A DNA stretch of 61,661 bases from Thalassovita mangrovi. GTDB taxonomy: Bacteria; Pseudomonadota; Alphaproteobacteria; Rhodobacterales; Rhodobacteraceae. Positions 1 through 9,202 of the stretch are shown here, one piece after another. The stretch covers positions 1 through 61,661 of the forward strand of contig NZ_WWEN01000012.1 of the NCBI RefSeq assembly GCF_009857745.1, in the 5' to 3' direction. A program made the position numbers and the translations under genes. Within the stretch, counting starts at the first letter, position 1. Each line of letters opens with the position of its first letter. The notes under the pieces are model-generated. The model saw nothing but the letters and a program-made list of their open reading frames with translations. It ran no database searches and had not been told where the DNA came from.

Positions 1-454
1 CCCCGCCGCCGCCATGACCGCCGCCGCCCCGGCTGGGCGGCACCGCCGCGCCGTCCCGCCCCGGCGTGGCGCGGGTGTTGATCCGGCCTTCCAGCGTCGG
101 CCCGCCCAATCCCTTGATCGCCGGATCGACGCGGGCCTCTTCGCGGTCTTGTTCCGGCGCCTTCGCCTCAGGGGTGGCGACATTGCCTTCGCCGTCCTGA
201 TCCACCTCCACCGGGTCCTTCAGCATGAAGGGTGTGCCGGGGATTTTGCCGTCTTCGGCTTCGCGGGCGGCATGGAACGCCTTGAGGATATTGAGCATCC
301 TTTCCTGCCGGTCCGGATCGGGGGCCTGCGCGCCCCGGTCGATCCCCTGCCGCGGCGCCAAGGACGCCGCTGCGCGGGCCTTGAAATGCCGGAATTCGAC
401 GGCGCGGTCTTCTTGCCCGGGGCCGAGCGGATCGCTGTCCGTGGTGTCCTTCAT
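1..454 (-). CDS. Hypothetical protein, N-terminal 151 codons (runs off the left edge)
   Basis: An open minus-strand frame begins with ATG at 454, preceded by GGAGGAGAG at an 8-nt distance, and stays open to base 1, so the 3' end is outside the window. It starts 20 nt after the stop of the upstream repeat protein, so the two are probably co-transcribed. The visible part is hydrophilic, with no signal peptide or membrane segment, rich in Asp, Glu, Pro and Arg, and turns Gly-rich (GGGGHGGGG) at the edge. That could be a linker before a globular domain. I do not recognise the family. Given the secreted-looking proteins upstream, a component of their export system is possible, but nothing in the visible sequence shows it. 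Confidence 0.6.
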   Translation of the reverse strand, partial: MKDTTDSDPLGPGQEDRAVEFRHFKARAAASLAPRQGIDRGAQAPDPDRQERMLNILKAFHAAREAEDGKIPGTPFMLKDPVEVDQDGEGNVATPEAKAPEQDREEARVDPAIKGLGGPTLEGRINTRATPGRDGAAVPPSRGGGGHGGGG

Positions 455-474
455 TTTCGGTCTCTCCTCCAGTC

Positions 475-2421
475 TCAAGCCAGCATCGTCTGCATCACGT
501 CCAGGTGCGGCGGCCCGTCGTCGGCGGCCAGGGCCGCGGTCGGGTCGTTCAGCGTATCGCCCCCTTGGGTTTCCAGCATCCCGTCGGCCAGGAAGGCGAC
601 CGCCTCGCTGGCGAGGGTCGCGTCCGGGTTGGCCGCCAGCATCACGTTGGCGGGCGGTGCGTCGTCGGAAATCAGGTTGGCCTGATACAGGACGGCATCG
701 GAAAACACCGCCCCGTCGGTCATCACATGCGACGGCAGGTTCAGATCGGCCAGCACCGCGACATTCACCGCGGCGTTGTCGCCCGAGCTCACGGCCTGCC
801 CGGCCTCGGCGTCTTCGCCTGCGGGCAGTTCGATCAGATCGCTGTCGGACAGGACATTCACCTGGGTGACTTCGCGGATATTCAGCAGATCGCCGGTGAT
901 GTGCAGCACGCTGAACACCTCCTGCGGCGCGAAAAGGCCGCTCAGCAGGACCGAGGACACATCCGGGATATTGCCCTCGATCCCGTCGAACAGATCGCGG
1001 AATTCATCGGTCAGGGCGCTGATATGGTCGGAGGCGCTATGGGTGATCGACGCGCTGTTGACCAGCGCGTTGCCGGAGCCCGAAAGCACGGAGTCGCCCG
1101 CCTGATCCTGCCACGGGGTCAGAACCTCGTCCTGATCGAGCAGGATATTGATCTGCGACACCGCGTTGGTCGATATGAAATCGCCGTCGACCACGATCAG
1201 GTCATAGGCCTGGCCATAGCTGGTCCAGACAGCGCTGTTGATGGCCTGGTTTTCGCCGAGCGAGATATAGCTTTGACTGCCGGACACGGTGACCGAAACC
1301 GCGTCTTCGTCGCCGATCCTGTTGAACTGGTGCACCCAGTCGTAATTGATCAGGTCGCCCTCGATCGTCGCCATCGTCACCATGTCGGGCAGGAAGCTCG
1401 GGCCGGTCATGGCCGGGGCCTCGCCCACCGTCGGCTGGCCGGAAAACTGCGCCGCGTTGGTCAGCTCGTTGTCGGCTTCGGGCTGTGCCGCCTCGTCGCG
1501 CAGGACGTTGATTTGCGAAATCGCGTCGAAGCTGACCACGTCGCCGCCCACCGCGATGACCGGCGCGTCGACGCCGCCGCCGACGCTCACCACTTCGTTC
1601 AGGGCAAGGTTGCCGCCGGTGGCGAGCGAAACATGACCCTGCCCCGTGCCGTCGCCTTGAACCTGTTGCAACGGTTCGGGCAGGGCTTCCTGCCAGAGCG
1701 GCATGTCCGTCGCCGCCCCCCCGTTCACCGTCCCCCCCGCGACGCCCGCGCCGGTGGCCAGGTGGACTTCGGCCTCCGGCACCGCCGCGCTGGCGCTCGC
1801 CGCCCGCGCGACCACCGCGTCGAACACGGCGGCGGCCTTTGCGGCCGCCATGCCGTCCTCGGGGTCGTTGACGAACCCGGCGGGCATCGGCCCCAGCACC
1901 TGAAGCTGCGCCGCCTGCCCCTGCAGATCGGCCAGCACCACGCCCTGCGCCTGCACGAAGGCCTGCGCGGTCTCGGCCGGCAGGTCGAGGGTGTCGCGAT
2001 CGGTCAGCGTGTTGTCCTGTTGGGTAACCCGCATATTCGACCCGGGGGGCGGCGCCTGGACCAGCTGCGGCATGTCGTTGCCGGGGATTTGATAGGGCGC
2101 GGCAGAGGGCTGCGCGAGCAGAAGATGCCCGGGACCTGCGACATGGGCATAGCCGGGCCCGTCATAGCCCGCCGGGCCGGTGACGGCGGGACCGACGCCG
2201 GGACCCGCGCCCGGATAGGGATCGCCGGCCTGGGGATCGTAGCCCTCGGGCCCGTAGATCACGTCGCGCGAGACGGAGGCATCGTTCAGAGGATCGAGAG
2301 ATTGTTTCTTATGAAAATACTTGAAGCTGGAATATTCGGTTCGCGACGCCGCAGTTTCACTGGCGAGATGAAAAAGCCCGATGAAATAAGCAATGGATTC
2401 TGTGGTCTTGTCCATGAACAT
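475..2421 (-). CDS. Large repeat protein, probably exported or surface-associated
   Basis: About 648 residues. I place the start at ATG 2421, which has AGGTGG eight bases upstream; a TTG at 2439 in the same frame has poorer support. The N-terminal third is Pro/Gly-rich. The C-terminal half holds about five copies of a degenerate unit, xGDhhxxxxhxQhNhhxDxD (h, hydrophobic), near residues 298, 360, 418, 515 and 574 counted from the TTG start. Between them lie shorter SGxNxAxN-type motifs. No N-terminal Sec signal is obvious. Acidic, Asn-rich, repetitive composition and linkage to a low-complexity protein and a CsgD-like regulator suggest a secreted matrix or adhesin protein. That role is inference; I cannot name the family. 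Confidence 0.75.
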   Translation of the reverse strand: MFMDKTTESIAYFIGLFHLASETAASRTEYSSFKYFHKKQSLDPLNDASVSRDVIYGPEGYDPQAGDPYPGAGPGVGPAVTGPAGYDGPGYAHVAGPGHLLLAQPSAAPYQIPGNDMPQLVQAPPPGSNMRVTQQDNTLTDRDTLDLPAETAQAFVQAQGVVLADLQGQAAQLQVLGPMPAGFVNDPEDGMAAAKAAAVFDAVVARAASASAAVPEAEVHLATGAGVAGGTVNGGAATDMPLWQEALPEPLQQVQGDGTGQGHVSLATGGNLALNEVVSVGGGVDAPVIAVGGDVVSFDAISQINVLRDEAAQPEADNELTNAAQFSGQPTVGEAPAMTGPSFLPDMVTMATIEGDLINYDWVHQFNRIGDEDAVSVTVSGSQSYISLGENQAINSAVWTSYGQAYDLIVVDGDFISTNAVSQINILLDQDEVLTPWQDQAGDSVLSGSGNALVNSASITHSASDHISALTDEFRDLFDGIEGNIPDVSSVLLSGLFAPQEVFSVLHITGDLLNIREVTQVNVLSDSDLIELPAGEDAEAGQAVSSGDNAAVNVAVLADLNLPSHVMTDGAVFSDAVLYQANLISDDAPPANVMLAANPDATLASEAVAFLADGMLETQGGDTLNDPTAALAADDGPPHLDVMQTMLA

Positions 2422-2530
2422 GGCCGGCACCACCTGCAAAGATTAGTTTAGGCCCGCGCGGGGAAGCTCCCGCGCGAACCGGTTTTTCAGGGGCTTGTCA
2501 GACACAGCTGGCTTGCCCGGACGGGCAGGA

Positions 2531-3973
2531 TCAGCCGTCTTCACCCGTCAGGGTGTAGGTCGAGTCCAGATCGTTACCCACGGTGGTCATGTCGACCGTG
2601 TTGCCCAGGACGTTGGCGCCCATGGTGATCGACTGGTTGAACGCGGTGGTGTCCAGAACCGCGTCGGCCGAGGCGTAGGATTCACCCATCACATAGCCGT
2701 CGTCGCCGTTGTTCGACCCCCAGACGCCGCCGCTGCCGCCGGCGGCACCGTCGCCACCATAGGCATCGCCCGCGTCACCGCCGTTCACCGACGAGGTCGC
2801 CGCGCCCGCCATGGTGGTGCCGCCATAGGCCGCCCCCGCGCCGCCGCCTGCGCCACCTTGCGAGCTGGCCAGACCGCCGGCCCCGGAAGTCGCGCCGCTT
2901 GCCGCACCTGCGGCGATCCCGATGCCACCGGCCTGGGCCGAAGACCCGGCCGCCGCGATCGCGGCCGCGGCATCGCCGCCTTCCAGGAAGTCGAGCAGGC
3001 CCAGATCGATGCCGCCCTCGGCCGCCAGCGCACCCGCGGCCGCGCCGCTTGCGGCTGCGCCGAGACCGACACCCACGTTCACGCTGGTCGCGTCAGCCGC
3101 ACCGCTGGCGCCGCCGACCGCGCCGGAACCGCCGCCGGCACCGCCGTCGCCGCCTTCGACATCATCGGATTGCGACCAGCCGCCGAAGGCCGCGCCCAGG
3201 GCGTCGCCGCCGGTCGAGTAGGCATCGTCGCCGTCGCCGCCGGAGCCGCCTTCGGAGTTGATGCCCTCATCGGCGTCGGCCGACCCGCCATAGGCGCTGC
3301 CGTTCTGGGTGAAACCCGCGCCGTCATTGGAGACGTCCGGATCGGACAGCGTGTCGTTGTCGTTGAGATGGTTGCTCATGACGTTGACGGTGCCGCTATC
3401 GTTCCCCGGTCCGTTCAGCGCGTGGTTCAGGATGCCTTCCAGGTTCAGGTCGTCGCCGATGTCATAGTGGATATCGCCGCCATTGGACATCACCACGTCA
3501 TCGATCGATGCGCCCCCCGACAGGTCGATATCGGCGAAGTCGTCATCGGTGGGCATGTAACCTTCCATGTCCAGACCGATATCAACATTCACGTCGACAT
3601 CGGTATCGGTCGTGTGGTTGCTGCTGGCCGACGTATTGCTGATGTTGGTGTCGCTGCTGTTGGTCGTGGTGTTGTTATTGTTGTTGTTGGTGTTCGTGTC
3701 GGTATCGGTGTTTTCGTCATAGTTCCAGTTGCCGTTGGCGTTGCCGTTACCGTTCAGGCTGGCATTGCCGTTCAGGTTCAGGTTGCCGTTGCCATTGCCG
3801 TTCAGGTTCAGGCTTTCCTGGCTCTGGCCTTGTCCCTGGCCCTGGCCTTGCCCCTGACCCTGGCCTTGACCCTGGTCCTGGCTCTGCTCCTGTTCCTGGT
3901 CGCCGTTTTCATTGTAGGTGACCGGACTGTTGTTGAAGAAGCCGATCGCGGTTTGGTTGTTCTTGATAGACAT
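2531..3973 (-). CDS. Gly/Gln/Asn-rich low-complexity protein
   Basis: A 480-residue acidic protein. Residues about 25-50 are a run of Gln-Gly dipeptides, followed by Asn-Gly and Asn-Leu repeats to about residue 90. Then come a Thr/Asn/Asp-rich stretch, a Gly/Ala/Asp-rich body and a C-terminus ending TGEDG. There are no cysteines, signal peptide or membrane helices. Start ATG 3973 follows the AAGGA/AAAGAG region. It is the first gene of a minus-strand set with the repeat protein at 475-2421 (about 110 nt gap) and is divergent from a LuxR regulator. Composition resembles matrix or amyloid-like secreted proteins, but this is only a resemblance. The repetitive DNA may be prone to length change. 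Confidence 0.75.
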   Translation of the reverse strand: MSIKNNQTAIGFFNNSPVTYNENGDQEQEQSQDQGQGQGQGQGQGQGQGQSQESLNLNGNGNGNLNLNGNASLNGNGNANGNWNYDENTDTDTNTNNNNNNTTTNSSDTNISNTSASSNHTTDTDVDVNVDIGLDMEGYMPTDDDFADIDLSGGASIDDVVMSNGGDIHYDIGDDLNLEGILNHALNGPGNDSGTVNVMSNHLNDNDTLSDPDVSNDGAGFTQNGSAYGGSADADEGINSEGGSGGDGDDAYSTGGDALGAAFGGWSQSDDVEGGDGGAGGGSGAVGGASGAADATSVNVGVGLGAAASGAAAGALAAEGGIDLGLLDFLEGGDAAAAIAAAGSSAQAGGIGIAAGAASGATSGAGGLASSQGGAGGGAGAAYGGTTMAGAATSSVNGGDAGDAYGGDGAAGGSGGVWGSNNGDDGYVMGESYASADAVLDTTAFNQSITMGANVLGNTVDMTTVGNDLDSTYTLTGEDG

Positions 3974-4699
3974 CTCTTTGAGTCCTTCTCGTCTGCCCGT
4001 CGAGACCGCGACTCATCTCTCATGCGGCCAACCTTCGGGCGGTTGCATCAAGCCGGGCGTCCTGTCCCGACCGTTTTCCCGCACCGACGCGGCGCTTGGG
4101 CCATGCCGTTTCGGGGCGCCTGATTGGGCGCAGGTCAAGACTGGCTTCGGGAAGGGGGCAAAGGTAGCTGGCCATAGTATTACAAAACGGCGAATCCCCG
4201 AAGGCGTTGATTTCGAATAAAAAACCGGAATACACGGCATGATTCCCTGCAACCGGACGCAATTCGGGAGGCGATTCGATCTACTTTTGATGGAGATTCA
4301 CAGCCAGACGCCGGCACAGAGCAAAAGGCGAAATGAAAATTTCAAATCAATTTACAGGTGAGTTCAAATTAATAACAAATCCTTACCACCTGAATTCTGC
4401 AAGAGCCCCCCCGGCTGCAATGCTATGGCGAATGGGCAAAATGATTAATAAAAAGTAATATTAAATGATGTGGATAATTAGTGTATAGTTTCGTCAGGAC
4501 AGCCAGATCGATCTTGTTGAAATTGGACAAGCTCCAACCCTCTCAGGACCGCAAGCCATCCTTCAAGAACGGCAAAGAGGGCATCGTCGCTTCAGAAACA
4601 AAAATCGAAGAAAACATTCAAAAACATTCATTCATTTTTTAATTCATTTTGATTGTCCGACAGGTCGTTCTGTACCGACACCGGTTACGGAGTGAAAAA
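3974..4699. promoter_or_regulatory. AT-rich intergenic region between divergent genes
   Basis: This 726-bp gap separates the low-complexity protein gene and the LuxR regulator, which diverge from it. From about 4200 on it is far richer in A+T than the rest of the window. It has several -10-like TATAGT/TATTAA stretches around 4450-4490 and an ATTCA repeat cluster just before the LuxR gene. Small frames inside it have no coding character. It probably holds both promoters and the regulator's binding sites. I cannot place transcription starts. Confidence 0.5.
4614..4648. repeat. ATTCA short repeat cluster upstream of the LuxR gene
   Basis: Four to five copies of ATTCA(TT) lie in 35 bp, interrupted by A and T runs, ending about 50 bp before the regulator's start codon. 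This could be a bent or regulator-binding segment. It is a direct observation without known function. Confidence 0.4.
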
Positions 4700-5365
4700 A
4701 TGACGACGCATTACATCGCAATTTATGGCGAAGGCGTAACGCTGACCCAGAGATGTGAAAACATTATAAAAGAAGAGTTTCCGGCTGCCAGCCTGATCCG
4801 GCTGAAAAGCATTGGAGACTCTGCAAATGGGAGGATAAAACAACCGATTAGCCTGGCCCTTGTCGAGCAGGAATTGCTTGAAAAAGACATGGCGAAAGAT
4901 ATCGAAACTCTCAAACAGATCGGCGCGAAACGGTTCGCCCTGGCCTATCACAGTAAGGAATTCGCGACCCAATTCTACGACCACATCCGGTCGGACGAAA
5001 ACCTGGCGGATTTCGGCTTCCTGCCGATGAACCTGCAGCTCGACTGCTGGTTGTCCATGCTGAGGCTGCTGCTGCTGGATCAGGTCTGCGTGCCGCAGGC
5101 GCTGCTGGACAGGTCGCAGCCCGCTGACAGCGCAGTGAAAGGTGTCCGGCCCGAAGAGTTCGACAACCTGACCCGGCGCGAACATGAAATCCTGCACCTG
5201 GTCGCGCAGGGCAAGCAGAACAAGCTGATCGCCGCCGACCTTTCGGTGTCGGAACACACGGTGAAGCTGCATATGCACCATATCATGCGCAAGCTCGGCG
5301 TCAGGAACCGGACCCAGGCCGCCCGGATCTACATCAACGACGCCCGGGAAATGGCAAGGGCATGA
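4700..5365 (+). CDS. LuxR/CsgD-type response-regulator-like transcription factor
   Basis: 221 residues. ATG 4700 is chosen because GGAG lies seven bases upstream; an in-frame ATG at 4649 lacks this. The C-terminal about 60 residues are a GerE/LuxR helix-turn-helix: LTRREHEILHLVAQGKQNK, then the recognition-helix segment SEHTVKLHMHHIMRKLGV. The N-terminal 140 residues are about the size of a receiver domain, but I do not see the usual acidic pocket, so it may be a degenerate receiver as in CsgD/VpsT-like regulators. It is divergent from the two repeat-protein genes, which it probably controls (inference). The stop overlaps the next gene's start by ATGA. Confidence 0.85.
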   Translation: MTTHYIAIYGEGVTLTQRCENIIKEEFPAASLIRLKSIGDSANGRIKQPISLALVEQELLEKDMAKDIETLKQIGAKRFALAYHSKEFATQFYDHIRSDENLADFGFLPMNLQLDCWLSMLRLLLLDQVCVPQALLDRSQPADSAVKGVRPEEFDNLTRREHEILHLVAQGKQNKLIAADLSVSEHTVKLHMHHIMRKLGVRNRTQAARIYINDAREMARA

Positions 5366-5862
5366 CCCCCACGGCGATCGACCAGAACTTTTCGCAACTG
5401 CTGATGCTGGTCGGTCGCCTCAACTACACCTGGACCAATACCGAAAGCCTGCTGATCCACCTGATCGCGGGGCTTGCGCGGACGGATACCGAAACCGGGC
5501 TGATCATCTTCCTGACACTCAACACGACGCGCGCGCGGGTCGAACTGGTCGAACGGCTGGCCAAGAGGGACCACACCGACCCCGAACTGCAGCGCCGCAT
5601 CCTTGAGGCGATGCGGGCGATGATGCGGCAGTCATCGCTGCGCAACCGCTACAATCACTGCATCTATTCCTTCGACAAGGACCAGGGCACCGCACGCACG
5701 ATCCTGATGCGGATTTCCGACCGCAAGGACCGGCTCAAGATCGGCCAGACCGCCGAGATCGACGACCAGGCGATCGGGGAAATCGAACAGGCGATCGAGG
5801 CGATGCAGGGCGTCAACACCACGATCTGGAAGATCGTGCAGGATTACGGTTTCCCGACCTGA
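5362..5862 (+). CDS. Conserved-looking hypothetical protein coupled to the LuxR regulator
   Basis: 166 residues, starting in an ATGA overlap with the regulator, so translation is probably coupled. The protein is mostly alpha-helical by composition (many Leu, Glu, Arg, Ile). It has a nearly hydrophobic segment around residues 28-55 but no clear signal peptide. I recognise no catalytic motif. Coupling suggests a partner or modulator of the LuxR protein; this is inferred only from position. Confidence 0.65.
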   Translation: MTPTAIDQNFSQLLMLVGRLNYTWTNTESLLIHLIAGLARTDTETGLIIFLTLNTTRARVELVERLAKRDHTDPELQRRILEAMRAMMRQSSLRNRYNHCIYSFDKDQGTARTILMRISDRKDRLKIGQTAEIDDQAIGEIEQAIEAMQGVNTTIWKIVQDYGFPT

Positions 5863-5893
5863 CAGGGGTCGGGCAGGCGCCCACCCGGTCCGG

Positions 5894-7558
5894 TCACGCG
5901 CCGCTTTGATCGCGCCAGCGGTTGACGATCGGGTAGCGCCGGTCGAGCCAGAACGCCCGCGGGCTGAGCCTTGTGCCCGGCGCCGACTGGAAACGCTTGT
6001 ATTCGCTGATATAGAGCAGGTGTTCGATCCGCTTGACCGTGTCGCGGTCGAAACCTGCGCGCACACAATCCTCGACCGAGGCTTCGGCATCGACCAGCAG
6101 CATCAGGATCGCGTCCAGCACCTCGTAGGGCGGCAGGCTGTCCTCGTCCTTCTGGTCGGGGCGCAGTTCGGCACTGGGGGGCTTTTCGATGATCGAAACC
6201 GGGATCACCTCGCCCGCAGGGCCCTGCATCCAGTCGCGATGGTTGTCGTTGCGCCAGCGGCAGCAGTCGAAAACGCGGGTCTTGTACATGTCCTTGATCG
6301 GGTTGTAGCCGCCGTTCATGTCGCCATAGATCGTGGCATAGCCGACCGCGACCTCGGATTTGTTGCCGGTGGTCAGAAGCATTTCGCCGAACTTGTTGGA
6401 CAAGGCCATCAGCAGCAGCCCGCGCAGGCGCGACTGGATGTTTTCCTCGGTGATGTCCTCGCCCCGGCCCTCGAACAGCGGCGCCAGCGTGTTGGTCACC
6501 GCGTCGCGGCTTTCCGTGATCGGCACGTAGTCGTAGCGGCAGCCCAGGTTTTCCGCCAAATCCTTGGCGTCGTCGAGCGAGCCTTGCGAGGTGTATTCCG
6601 ACGGCAGCATCACGCAGCGCACGTTTTCCGCACCCAGCGCGTCGACCGCGATGGTCGCCACGATGGCACTGTCGATGCCGCCCGACAGGCCCAGCAGCAC
6701 CTTACCGAAGCCGGTCTTGCCGCAATAGTCGCGCAGGGCGATCACCATGGCGCGGTAATCCTGTTCCATGTCGCCCGGGATATGCGCCTTGGGTCCCTGC
6801 TCGATCCGCCAGCTATCGTCGCCGCGCAGCAGGTCGATATGGGCGATGTCTTCGTCGAACAGCGGCATCTGCAGCGCCAGATCCCCGCCCGGGTTCAAAG
6901 CGAAAGTGCCGCCGTCGAAGACCTGATCGTCCTGCCCGCCGGCGAGGTTGAGGTAAACCAGCGGCAGGTCGGTTTCGACCACGCGGGCCACCATCAGATT
7001 CTGCCGCACTTCCAGCTTGTTGCGGAAATAGGGCGATCCGTTCGGGATCAGCAGGATTTCCGCCCCGGTTTCGGCCAGAGTTTCGGCCACGTCTTCGTAC
7101 CAGGCGTCTTCGCAGATCGGGCTGCCGATACGCAGGCCGTTCACCACATAAGGGCCGCTGATCGAGCCGCTGTCGAAGATGCGAACCTCGTCGAACACGG
7201 TCTCATTGGGCAGGTGATGCTTCAGCACCCTATGCGCCACCTTGCCGCCCTGCAGGATGAAATAGGCGTTATAAAGCTTGCCGTCTTCCACATAGGGCCC
7301 GCCGATACCGATCGCGGGGCCGTCGGCGCAGTCCTGCGCCAGCCGGTCCACCTCGTCCATCGCGGCGCGGTGGAAGGCGGGTTTCATCGCCAGGTCCTGG
7401 GTGTTGTAGCCGGTGATGAACATTTCCGGGAAAGCCACCATGTCGGCGCCCGCCGCCTTGCCGGTTGCCCAGGCGTCGCGTGCCTTGGCCGCGTTTCCGG
7501 CCAGATCGCCCATCGTCGGGTTCAACTGCGCCAGCGTGATGCGAAATCTGTCTGCCAA
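5894..7558 (-). CDS. nadE: Glutamine-dependent NAD+ synthetase
   Basis: 554 residues, usual length for the bacterial two-domain enzyme, which makes NAD+ from deamido-NAD+, ATP and glutamine in the cytosol. Residues about 5-250 are a nitrilase-fold glutaminase with a catalytic Glu in FPEMFITG, a Lys in the KHHLPN region and the nucleophile Cys in ICEDAW. The synthetase domain follows with the PP-loop LGLSGGIDSA and the signature TTGNKSEVAVGYATIYGD. The start is TTG at 7558, with AGGGA eight bases upstream. It stands alone, convergent with the small gene to its left and divergent from the MORN protein gene. Confidence 0.95.
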   Translation of the reverse strand: MADRFRITLAQLNPTMGDLAGNAAKARDAWATGKAAGADMVAFPEMFITGYNTQDLAMKPAFHRAAMDEVDRLAQDCADGPAIGIGGPYVEDGKLYNAYFILQGGKVAHRVLKHHLPNETVFDEVRIFDSGSISGPYVVNGLRIGSPICEDAWYEDVAETLAETGAEILLIPNGSPYFRNKLEVRQNLMVARVVETDLPLVYLNLAGGQDDQVFDGGTFALNPGGDLALQMPLFDEDIAHIDLLRGDDSWRIEQGPKAHIPGDMEQDYRAMVIALRDYCGKTGFGKVLLGLSGGIDSAIVATIAVDALGAENVRCVMLPSEYTSQGSLDDAKDLAENLGCRYDYVPITESRDAVTNTLAPLFEGRGEDITEENIQSRLRGLLLMALSNKFGEMLLTTGNKSEVAVGYATIYGDMNGGYNPIKDMYKTRVFDCCRWRNDNHRDWMQGPAGEVIPVSIIEKPPSAELRPDQKDEDSLPPYEVLDAILMLLVDAEASVEDCVRAGFDRDTVKRIEHLLYISEYKRFQSAPGTRLSPRAFWLDRRYPIVNRWRDQSGA

Positions 7559-7709
7559 TGTCCCGTTCCCTTGCGGCCTTTCCTCCGATTTACCAGATCG
7601 GTGAGCGAGGGAAAGCCGATTTGCGCCGAAACCCGTTGCCCCCTCCGGGGCTGTCCTCTAGTTTCTCAACTGTTTCAACGAGAAACGGGCAGCGCGTCGG
7701 GAACGGAAC

Positions 7710-9179
7710 ATGACCAAGAAGCGGATCGTATTTGCAACCATCCTGAGCGGCGCGGCACTGCTGGCCGCCCCGGCCTTCGCGCAGCAGGCCGATCAGGTGC
7801 TGACCAAGCAATATGACGATGGCGGCGTCTATGAGGGCACCTTCCGCAACGGGCTGCAGCATGGCACCGGCACGTACCGGTTGCCCAACGGATACGAATA
7901 TACCGGCGCCTGGGTCGATGGCGAAATCAAGGGCAAGGGCGTGGCGCGTTTCCCCAACGGGTCGGTCTATGAGGGCGATTTCGAAAAGGGCAAGCCGCAG
8001 GGCTTCGGCAAGATCGTGTTTGCCGATGGCGGCACCTATGAGGGCGAATGGCTGGCCGGCAAGATCACTGGACAGGGCATCGCCGTCTATGCCAACGGCG
8101 TGCGCTACGAGGGCGGGTTCCGCAACGCGATGCATCACGGCCGCGGCACGATGCAATCGCCCGGCGGCTATGTCTATGAGGGAGACTGGGTCAACGGCGT
8201 CAAGGAGGGCCTTGGCCGGATCACCTATCCCGACGGGGCGGTCTATGACGGCCAGGTCCGGCGCGGCACCCGCGAGGGCCAGGGCACGCTGACCATGCCC
8301 GACGGGTTGGTCTACACGGGCCTGTGGAAGGACGGCCAGATCAACGGCAAGGGCAAGCTGACCCAGCCCAATGGCGACGTTTACGAGGGCATGCTGTCCG
8401 GCGGCCGCCGCGAGGGCGAGGGCAAGGTCACCTATGCCAATGGCGACACATACGTTGGCGCCTTTGCGGCCGACAAGCGGCATGGGCTGGGCGTGTTCAC
8501 CGGCGCCGATGGATACCGCTATGAGGGCAACTGGACCGCCGGTCAGATCGAAGGCGAAGGCACCGTGACCTATCCCGACGGGTCGATCTATACCGGCCAG
8601 TTCCGTGACGGGCTGGCCGACGGGGCGGGCAAGATCATCTATCCCGACGGCGCCACCTATGAGGGCGACTGGAAGGCCGGGGTGATCGACGGTCAGGGCA
8701 ACGCCACCTATCCCAACGGGATGAGCTATGAGGGCGGTTTCGCCAACGCGCGCAACGAGGGTTTCGGCATCATGATGCGCGCCGACGGCTATCGCTACGA
8801 GGGCAACTGGAAGGACGGCCAGCGCCACGGCGAAGGCGCCGCGACCTATCCCGACGGCACCGTCTACAAGGGCCAGTTCGCTGGCGGCAAGCGCGACGGC
8901 AGGGGCACGCTGACCATGACCGGCGGTTTCCGTTACGAGGGCGAATGGAAGGACGGCGAAATCTCGGGCCGTGGCATCGCCACCTATTCCAACGGCGACG
9001 TCTACGAGGGCACCTTCCTGAACGGCAAGCGCCAGGGCGCGGGCACGATGCGCTATGCCTCGGGGCAGGAAGCCAGCGGCAATTGGCAGAACGGCGCGTT
9101 GCAGGCGGAAGGGACGGCAGCGGAGCCTGAAACGACGCCGGAAGCCACGCCGGAGCCTGAGACGCAGGCGACGGAATAA
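7710..9179 (+). CDS. Exported MORN-repeat protein
   Basis: 489 residues. A Sec signal peptide covers residues 1-24 (Lys-rich start, hydrophobic core, cleavage after AFA). From about residue 40 to 460 there are about 18-19 MORN repeats of 23 residues (Y-E-G-x-W/F, then G-x-G), followed by an acidic Thr/Pro/Glu tail. MORN repeats form extended beta-hairpin stacks, in other proteins often binding membranes or partners. The bacterial periplasmic versions have no agreed function. The DNA has a matching 69-bp period. It is monocistronic, with a stem-loop 23 bp after the stop. Confidence 0.9.
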   Translation: MTKKRIVFATILSGAALLAAPAFAQQADQVLTKQYDDGGVYEGTFRNGLQHGTGTYRLPNGYEYTGAWVDGEIKGKGVARFPNGSVYEGDFEKGKPQGFGKIVFADGGTYEGEWLAGKITGQGIAVYANGVRYEGGFRNAMHHGRGTMQSPGGYVYEGDWVNGVKEGLGRITYPDGAVYDGQVRRGTREGQGTLTMPDGLVYTGLWKDGQINGKGKLTQPNGDVYEGMLSGGRREGEGKVTYANGDTYVGAFAADKRHGLGVFTGADGYRYEGNWTAGQIEGEGTVTYPDGSIYTGQFRDGLADGAGKIIYPDGATYEGDWKAGVIDGQGNATYPNGMSYEGGFANARNEGFGIMMRADGYRYEGNWKDGQRHGEGAATYPDGTVYKGQFAGGKRDGRGTLTMTGGFRYEGEWKDGEISGRGIATYSNGDVYEGTFLNGKRQGAGTMRYASGQEASGNWQNGALQAEGTAAEPETTPEATPEPETQATE

Positions 9180-9202
9180 GATCGAGGTCGGAGACGCCGG
9201 GC

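Noticed and set aside
505-2451. 648-aa plus-strand open frame
   Set aside because: Antisense of the repeat protein; Arg/His-rich translation without motifs, typical of GC-rich shadow frames.
3730-3900. Short tandem repeats resembling a CRISPR or satellite
   Set aside because: They are in-frame Gln-Gly and Asn-Gly codons of a protein gene.
7840-9060. Regularly spaced DNA repeats resembling a CRISPR array
   Set aside because: The 69-bp period codes for MORN repeats in frame; there are no identical repeats with unrelated spacers.
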